Of a stretch of 18,792 nt of DNA, positions 14,143-18,792 are shown piece after piece. The stretch lies in assembly GCA_023426625.1 (NCBI GenBank), contig JAFAAJ010000224.1, positions 1-18,792 of the forward strand. Reading direction: 5' to 3'. Each line of letters begins with the position of its first letter. Position 1 is the first letter of the stretch. This stretch comes from Bacteroidota bacterium (lineage in GTDB: Bacteria; Bacteroidota; Bacteroidia; Flavobacteriales; Weeksellaceae). Made by a program: the position numbers and the translations under genes. The notes under the pieces are model-generated. The model was not told the DNA's origin. It saw nothing but the letters and a program-made list of their open reading frames with translations, and did no database searches.

Positions 14143-14144
14143 TT

Positions 14145-15206
14145 TTAATATAAAACTTGCATACTGGATGCTGAAAAGTCTAAAAGCTCTTGTGCATTTC
14201 CTTCTTTTATTTTTTTCACCCATTGGTAATCATTAAGTATTGCTCTTCCTACCGCAACAAGATCAAATTCCTGTCTCTCAAGTCTTCTCAAAAGTTCTGT
14301 AAGATCAGTTTTTTCGGATCCTTCTCCAGCGAATGAACCCATGAAATCCCCATTCAAACCTACAGAACCTACGGTAATGGTAGGCTGTCCAGTAATTTTC
14401 TTTGCCCAACCTGCGAAATTAAGATCTGAACCTTCAAATTCAGCTTCCCAAAATCTTCGTTGTGAACAGTGAAAGATATCTACTCCTGCTTCTTTTAACG
14501 GTAATAGCCAGTCTTCCATTTCTGACGGAGTATATGCCAATCTGCTTTTATAATCCTGCTGTTTCCATTGAGAGAGACGCATGATGATCGTAAAGTTCTC
14601 TCCTACTGCCGCTCTTATTGCTTTTACAACCTCTATGGCAAAACGGCTTCTTTCTTTTATTGTTTTACCTCCGTATTCATCCGTTCTTGTGTTGGTTACT
14701 TCCCAGAAGAACTGATCGATAAGATAACCATGTGCTCCATGAATTTCAAGACAGTCAAATCCCAGATCTTTCGCTGATTTTGCAGAAGCTGCAAACTGAG
14801 CAATGGTATCTTGAATATCTTCCAAAGTCATTGTAGATGCTTTTTCCATTGGAAGTAATGGATAATCTTCTGACATTCTGGTATCTCCCACATGCCAAAT
14901 CTGAGGTCCCATTTTTCCGCCGTTATGATGCACCTGATCGATCACGTTTTTCCATCCCTGCAATGCCTCTGTTCCATAAAAGTGGGGAATATTCTGCATA
15001 TTTTTGGAAGCTGGTCTGTTGATCACGGTTCCTTCTGAAAGGATCAAGCCTACTTCGGAAGCCGCTCTTCTTGCATAGTAATCTGCAATTTTTTGTGTAG
15101 GAACTCCATTATCAGACTGTGCTCTGGTCATTGGAGCCATTACCACTCTGTTTTTAAGATGAAGGTTTTTATAACTGAACGGATTAAATAATGCTTCTAT
15201 ACTCAT
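14145..15206 (-). CDS. Alkene reductase, Old Yellow Enzyme family (NADH:flavin oxidoreductase)
   Basis: This FMN-dependent TIM-barrel enzyme of 353 residues has an N-terminal FMN motif NRVVMAPMTRAQ (20-30) and P-Q-I-W-H-V-G (101-107). The substrate- and FMN-binding pair is in EIHGAHGYLIDQFFWEVTNTR (His156, His159, with the proton donor Tyr161), followed by RTDEYGG. A C-terminal phosphate-binding region follows (ITVGSVGL...LVAVGRAIL). The family reduces activated C=C bonds of enones, quinones, nitroesters or other electrophiles with NAD(P)H, and length and motifs are normal. It is divergent from an HxlR regulator across 133 bp packed with GTAAC half-sites, so it is probably induced by electrophiles or quinones. 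The C-terminus lies about 100 nt from the peptidase terminator. Confidence 0.93.
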   Translation of the reverse strand: MSIEALFNPFSYKNLHLKNRVVMAPMTRAQSDNGVPTQKIADYYARRAASEVGLILSEGTVINRPASKNMQNIPHFYGTEALQGWKNVIDQVHHNGGKMGPQIWHVGDTRMSEDYPLLPMEKASTMTLEDIQDTIAQFAASAKSAKDLGFDCLEIHGAHGYLIDQFFWEVTNTRTDEYGGKTIKERSRFAIEVVKAIRAAVGENFTIIMRLSQWKQQDYKSRLAYTPSEMEDWLLPLKEAGVDIFHCSQRRFWEAEFEGSDLNFAGWAKKITGQPTITVGSVGLNGDFMGSFAGEGSEKTDLTELLRRLERQEFDLVAVGRAILNDYQWVKKIKEGNAQELLDFSASSMQVLY

Positions 15207-15240
15207 TTTTCAATTAATTTTGTATGATGATTTATAAATT

Positions 15241-15337
15241 GTTACACAAAGTAACTAATAATAGTTTGTTTTTGTATCTATTTAAGAAAAAAAACTGGTA
15301 ACTTTGCCGTAACAAACAATAGTAACATTTTGGTAAC
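15241..15337. promoter_or_regulatory. Operator array (GTAAC half-sites) in the OYE-HxlR divergent promoter region
   Basis: GTAAC occurs at 15251, 15298, 15309, 15322 and 15333, plus inverted GTTAC at 15241. The first two form GTTAC-ACAAA-GTAAC (15241-15255). The last four follow at 11, 13 and 11-nt spacing, close to helical turns. AACTA/TAGTT (15253-15257/15262-15266) adds a second inverted repeat. The array overlaps both -7 boxes: TAACTTTG on the plus strand (15299-15306) for hxlR, and TTACTTTG (one mismatch) on the minus strand (15254-15247 region) for OYE. It is a likely binding site for the adjacent HxlR protein. Confidence 0.6.
15299..15306 (+). promoter_or_regulatory. -7 element of the HxlR regulator gene
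   Basis: TAACTTTG is an exact TAnnTTTG match. TTG at 15272-15274 is 24 nt upstream, slightly long. It lies inside the GTAAC array, 34 nt before the ATG at 15340. Confidence 0.5.
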
Positions 15338-15339
15338 TC

Positions 15340-15675
15340 ATGAAAAAGAATGAATTAATGAAACACAGCTGTCCATTAGGCAAAGCCATGTCTGCATTGG
15401 GAAGCAAGTGGAAACCCATCATTGTATTGGTTATTAAAGACCGCAAACTTCGCTTTGGAGAGCTTGCTGTACGCATTAATGTGATTTCCAGAAAAGTTCT
15501 CACCGATCAGCTGAAAGAAATGGAAGCTGATGGTTTGGTTATCCGGGAAGAATTTAAAGAAATACCTCCGAGAGTAGAATATTCTCTTACGGAAAAGGGA
15601 TTGGCACTTTTACCTATTTTATATATGTTGGAGGAATGGGAAGCTAATTATCAGGTTAAAGAGTATACTGAGTAA
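15340..15675 (+). CDS. HxlR-family winged-helix transcriptional regulator
   Basis: The 111-residue protein matches HxlR throughout: HSCPLGKAMSALGSKWKPII (9-28), FGELAVRINVISRKVLTDQL as the recognition helix region, EMEADGLVIRE and PPRVEYSLTEKGLALLPIL for the wing. Cys11 sits in the family's conserved N-terminal Cys position, which in Bacillus YodB and HypR senses quinones, aldehydes or disulfide stress. Here it is followed by no other cysteine, so inter-subunit or mixed-thiol chemistry would be expected. A second ATG at codon 7 (15358) is a possible start. It is divergent from an OYE reductase, consistent with local control. A 15-bp perfect terminator follows the stop. Confidence 0.92.
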   Translation: MKKNELMKHSCPLGKAMSALGSKWKPIIVLVIKDRKLRFGELAVRINVISRKVLTDQLKEMEADGLVIREEFKEIPPRVEYSLTEKGLALLPILYMLEEWEANYQVKEYTE

Positions 15676-15690
15676 AATATGTTTTAAACA

Positions 15691-15726
15691 AAAAGCCGCT
15701 TTCAGAAAACTGAAAGCGGCTTTTTT
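15691..15726. terminator. Strong bidirectional terminator between hxlR and E1 genes
   Basis: A perfect 15-bp stem AAAAGCCGCTTTCAG/CTGAAAGCGGCTTTT (15691-15705/15710-15724) has an AAAA loop and T-runs on both strands. It lies between the convergent stops at 15675 and 15740. Confidence 0.95.
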
Positions 15727-15739
15727 ATATTTCATCTCA

Positions 15740-18172
15740 TTAAAATATCGCTGGATATTTTTGAGGATTGGTTTCATTGAACATCGCATAGATCTTTTCA
15801 ACCATATCATCTGCAGATGGCTTACTGAAATAATCACCATCACTTGCATAAGCCGGTCTGTGATCATTGGCAGAAATCGTTAGCGGATCAGAGTCTAAGA
15901 ATCTGAATGCTTTTTGTTTTTCCAAAATCTGCTGTAAAATGAATGCTGAAGTTCCACCTTCCACATCTTCATCAATCACCACCAATCTGTTGGTTTTCTT
16001 TACACTTTCTGCGATCTCTTGAGATAAGTCAAAAGGAATTAATGACTGAATATCGATAACTTCCGCAGAAATTCCCAATTTTTCCAGTTCATTAGCAGCT
16101 TCCATTACAATTCTCCATGTGGAGCCGTAAGTTACCAAAGTTACATCACTTCCTTCTCTAGTTACTTCAATTTTACCTACAGGGACAGTGAATTCCCCTA
16201 AGTTATCCGGTTGTTTTTCTTTCAATCTGTAACCGTTCAGACATTCTACAATTACAGCCGGTTCATCTGCCTGAAGCATTGTATTGTAGAATCCGGCAGC
16301 TTTCGTCAAGTTTCTAGGAACCAAAACTAAAATTCCTTTTGAAAGATTAAGAATTCCCGCCATTGGCGAACCTGAATGCCAGATTCCTTCCAGTCTGTGA
16401 CCTCTGGTTCTGATGATTACCGGTGCTTTCTGACCTCCTTTTGTTCTGTACTGAACTGTAGCCAAATCATCACTCATTCCCTGTAAACAGTAAAGGATAT
16501 AGTCTAAATACTGGATCTCTGCGATGGGTCTTAAACCTCTCATCGCCATACCTATTCCCTGTCCAAGAATGGTAGCTTCACGGATTCCTGTATCAGCAAC
16601 ACGGAGTTCACCATATTTTTCCTGCATTCCTTCCAATCCCTGGTTAACGTCACCGATATTTCCGGCATCTTCACCAAAGACCAAAGTCTGAGGATATTTT
16701 TCGAATATTTTGTCGAAGTTGTTTCTTACCACTACTCTTCCGTCCACTTCTTCTGAACTTTCAGAATAAACAGGTTTGATCTCCTGTACGTTAGTAGCTT
16801 TCCACTCAGACTGAGAGTATAAATGAGAAGAATAATTATCTTTTTCTACTTCAAAGATCTCATTGTATTTCTGCATCAATTGGTTTCTCTCCGCAGAGTT
16901 TGTTCCTCTTGTTGCCAATAAAGATTTTCTTACCAAATGGAAAACGTCTTTTTTAGCTTTAGAAACTAATTTATTGAACTGAGCAATATAGTTTTCGATC
17001 TCGCTGTTTTGTCCTTTAAGGTTTTCAACTAAAGGTAAAACAGACTGAATAAGATTTGTAATGGTTTTCTGGTAGTTATCCCAAGCTGCTTTCTGACCTG
17101 CTTTTACGATTTTCTTTGCTTCGTCATCAATGGCATCCAATTCTTCAGCAGTAGCGATGATCTCTTCTTTACCTTCAATTTCAATTGAATAATTCAGGAT
17201 CCATTCTTTAAATTTCACCAATCCGTCAAAATCTGCTTCCCAGGCAAGACGCTCTTCATTTTTATATCTTTCGTGAGATCCTGAAGTTGAGTGACCTTGA
17301 GGCTGAGTTACTTCAATAACATGAACCACCACCGGAACACTTTCTGTTCTTGCGAAATGTTCTGCTTTTGCATATGCATCCAATAATGAAGGGTAATCCC
17401 ATGCTTTCACCTGAATGATCTCGCATCCCTGATTCTCCCCTTCTTTTCTTTGGAAACCGCTTAACATTTCAGCAATATCCGCTTTTGCTCTCTGATTTTT
17501 TGTAGGAACTGAAATTCCGTAACCGTCATCCCAGATTGAAACCACCATAGGAACCTGAAGCGCACAAGCTGCATTCAGTGTTTCCCAGAAATGTCCTTCT
17601 GCTGTAGAAGCATCTCCAATTGTTCCAAAAGCGATCTCGTTTCCTTCTTTTGAAAATTTTTCAGAACCGTCAAATTTTACACTTTTATAAATTTTTGAAG
17701 CCTGCGCCAATCCTAATAATCTTGGCATTTGACCTGCTGTAGGAGAAATATCGGAAGAGATATTTTTCTGTGCCGTCAGATCTTTCCAACTTCCGTCTTC
17801 ATTTAAACTTCTGGTGGCAAAGTGACCGTTCATCTGTCTTCCTGCAGAAGCCGGTTCTCTTTCTACGCTTGTATCTGCATACAACTGCGCAAAAAAGCTT
17901 TCTACTGTTAAAGCATCAACCGCTAATGCAAAAGTCTGGTCTCTGTAATATCCTGAACGGAAGTCCCCATTTCTGAAAACTTTTGCCATTGCAAGCTGAG
18001 GAAGCTCTTTACCATCCCCAAAAATCCCGAATTTAGCCTTTCCTGTAAGTACTTCTCTCCTACCCAGATAAGACATTTCACGGGAGATCCTTCCCAGTTT
18101 ATAGTCTTCAAGTATTTGATTTTTAAAGTCTTGAAAGGAAATTTGCTGTGTTTCAATATAGGTTGTCTGCAT
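15740..18172 (-). CDS. 2-oxoacid dehydrogenase E1, fused alpha and beta subunits
   Basis: This 810-residue thiamine-diphosphate enzyme decarboxylates a 2-oxoacid and transfers the acyl group to lipoyl-E2. The N-terminal half is E1 alpha: YYRDQTFAL, then the ThDP motif GDASTAEGHFWETLNAA (near 186-201) ending at WDDGYGIS, and the GHSTSGS loop (near 293). A helical linker (about 330-470) joins it to E1 beta: GEDAGNIG, DTGIREATILGQGIGMA, RPIAEIQYLDY and HSGSPMAG. The alpha/beta form fits branched-chain or pyruvate complexes; substrate is not readable, but the branched-chain type seems likeliest. I start at ATG 18172; an in-frame TTG two codons earlier overlaps a TATATTTG box, so it is unlikely. 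E3 is at 5624-7012; E2 is elsewhere. Confidence 0.93.
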   Translation of the reverse strand: MQTTYIETQQISFQDFKNQILEDYKLGRISREMSYLGRREVLTGKAKFGIFGDGKELPQLAMAKVFRNGDFRSGYYRDQTFALAVDALTVESFFAQLYADTSVEREPASAGRQMNGHFATRSLNEDGSWKDLTAQKNISSDISPTAGQMPRLLGLAQASKIYKSVKFDGSEKFSKEGNEIAFGTIGDASTAEGHFWETLNAACALQVPMVVSIWDDGYGISVPTKNQRAKADIAEMLSGFQRKEGENQGCEIIQVKAWDYPSLLDAYAKAEHFARTESVPVVVHVIEVTQPQGHSTSGSHERYKNEERLAWEADFDGLVKFKEWILNYSIEIEGKEEIIATAEELDAIDDEAKKIVKAGQKAAWDNYQKTITNLIQSVLPLVENLKGQNSEIENYIAQFNKLVSKAKKDVFHLVRKSLLATRGTNSAERNQLMQKYNEIFEVEKDNYSSHLYSQSEWKATNVQEIKPVYSESSEEVDGRVVVRNNFDKIFEKYPQTLVFGEDAGNIGDVNQGLEGMQEKYGELRVADTGIREATILGQGIGMAMRGLRPIAEIQYLDYILYCLQGMSDDLATVQYRTKGGQKAPVIIRTRGHRLEGIWHSGSPMAGILNLSKGILVLVPRNLTKAAGFYNTMLQADEPAVIVECLNGYRLKEKQPDNLGEFTVPVGKIEVTREGSDVTLVTYGSTWRIVMEAANELEKLGISAEVIDIQSLIPFDLSQEIAESVKKTNRLVVIDEDVEGGTSAFILQQILEKQKAFRFLDSDPLTISANDHRPAYASDGDYFSKPSADDMVEKIYAMFNETNPQKYPAIF

Positions 18173-18175
18173 AGC

Positions 18176-18183
18176 CAAATATA
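18176..18183 (-). promoter_or_regulatory. Possible -7 element directly before the E1 start codon
   Basis: On the minus strand TATATTTG is followed by GCT and then the ATG at 18172. It matches TAnnTTTG exactly, but the start site would fall at or near the ATG, implying a leaderless transcript. No TTG at 17-23 nt supports it. Confidence 0.3.
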
Positions 18184-18674
18184 AAATTTTTATGTTCTTG
18201 AAGTATTTTGCTAATATACACTTTTTAAATTAATTTTAATTTTTAATAATCTTTTTTACATATTTGATAATAATAAAATTCCGGTTTTTCTCAGTAATAT
18301 AATAGTATTTAACAGGAAATGAGTTATGAAAAACAATTTTAATTGGTCTTAATTTTCAGGATTAAAGTTTACGTTATTAAATCCCTTAATCAATGATAGC
18401 ACTTGTTTTATCAGGCTTTCCAAATGTTGATGTTCTTTGTTCTGTATGAAAATTTTACTTTTCTTTTTCAACGGTCATCTTAAAAACCACATTATGAAAG
18501 AAATTTTAAACCTATTAAATATTTTTCATTTTTATCAATATTCTATTGAAAATCCCAATGATTAAAAATATAATTTATAAGAATAATTGAATTTATTTTT
18601 CTTTTCGTTCAAACTGTCTTTGTTACTCATTTTGGAATTCGGAATCATAATATTGAAACCTGTTTAAAAAACAA
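18184..18674. other. AT-rich stretch without a convincing gene
   Basis: About 490 bases lie between the E1 gene and the polyprenyl synthetase terminator. I found no RNA gene, tandem repeat or strong hairpin. Two short frames exist: 18494-18565 on the plus strand (23 residues, MKEILNLLNIFHFYQYSIE...), and 18349-18471 on the minus strand (40 residues from TTG, ...NKEHQHLESLIKQVLSLIKG...). Neither has a clear promoter or start; the second reads somewhat like protein. Confidence 0.5.
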
Positions 18675-18698
18675 ATCGGAACGCATATACGTCCCGAT
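18663..18698 (-). terminator. Terminator after the polyprenyl synthetase gene
   Basis: ATCGGAACG/CGTCCCGAT (18675-18683/18690-18698) forms a 9-bp stem with one mismatch and a 6-nt loop. On the minus strand it is followed by a T-rich tail, 14 nt past the stop at 18712. Confidence 0.7.
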
Positions 18699-18711
18699 GT
18701 TTATATTTACT

Positions 18712-18792
18712 TTAAAATTTTCTTTCGATCACATAATCCAGCATGCTGTGCAAGGATTTTTTTGCTTCGGAATCCGGAAATTCACTCAGGAT
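18712..18792 (-). CDS. Probable polyprenyl synthetase, C-terminal 26 residues only
   Basis: Reading the minus strand from the window edge gives ILSEFPDSEAKKSLHSMLDY followed by VIERKF and TAA. The pattern F-P-x-S-x-x-K-x-S-L...Y-V-I-E-R-K is the usual C-terminus of Bacteroidetes trans-isoprenyl diphosphate synthases, which make the polyprenyl side chain of menaquinone. The rest, including the DDxxD motifs, is outside the window, so the call rests on the tail alone. A hairpin terminator follows. Confidence 0.6.
   Translation of the reverse strand: MLSEFPDSEAKKSLHSMLDYVIERKF

Noticed and set aside
18173..18178. TTG start for the E1 gene, two codons upstream of the ATG
   Set aside because: The TTG is part of a TATATTTG promoter-like box, and the ATG at 18172 is a normal start in the same frame.
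1..18792. CRISPR array, insertion sequence or retron-like element
   Set aside because: No regularly spaced repeat units, transposase, reverse transcriptase or Cas-like motif was seen; the repeats found are operators, terminators and coding repeats.

Overview
The window looks like the chromosome of a flavobacterium close to Chryseobacterium. This rests on the AT-rich composition, the near absence of Shine-Dalgarno sequences, promoter boxes of the Bacteroidetes type (TAnnTTTG, sometimes with TTG 19-20 nt upstream), many T-tailed hairpin terminators, and protein families typical of that group: a fused E1 alpha/beta 2-oxoacid dehydrogenase, TSP3-repeat lipoproteins and a C1B peptidase with a signal peptide. 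The genus is inferred; no 16S rRNA is present.

Layout. 1-820: the 5' two thirds of a lipoprotein substrate-binding protein (minus), a tRNA-Arg(ACG) and a bidirectional terminator. 816-2201: a convergent SLATT/DUF4231-like two-helix membrane protein and a secreted unknown protein. 2206-5459: a lone ABC ATPase, then a patatin-like hydrolase and a large M19-type dipeptidase, both minus. 5571-7012: dihydrolipoyl dehydrogenase (E3). 7123-10671: a minus-strand accessory cluster with a GbsR/MarR-type regulator, a DUF2071 protein, three small membrane proteins (two are paralogues), an SRPBCC protein and a small Pro-rich secreted protein. 10685-12721: a TSP3-vWA-DUF3520 lipoprotein. 12757-14041: secreted C1 peptidase. 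14145-15724: an Old Yellow Enzyme reductase divergent from an HxlR regulator. 15740-18172: fused E1. 18184-18674: AT-rich DNA with no convincing gene. 18712-18792: the last 26 codons of a probable polyprenyl synthetase.

How the genes work together. E1 and E3 are two parts of a 2-oxoacid dehydrogenase complex; the E2 is not in the window. The OYE/HxlR pair looks like an electrophile- or quinone-responsive unit, and its intergenic region carries an array of GTAAC half-sites overlapping both promoters.

The most promising undescribed feature is the GbsR cluster. An identical 18-bp inverted repeat (TTTCAATAATTTTTGAAA on the plus strand) occurs three times: before the regulator gene, before the DUF2071 gene and before the first membrane gene. 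At the regulator's own promoter it covers the -33 TTG, which is correctly spaced from a perfect TATATTTG box. This suggests a small autoregulated regulon controlling an uncharacterised envelope or hydrophobic-ligand module. The cluster's function is not known from the sequence.
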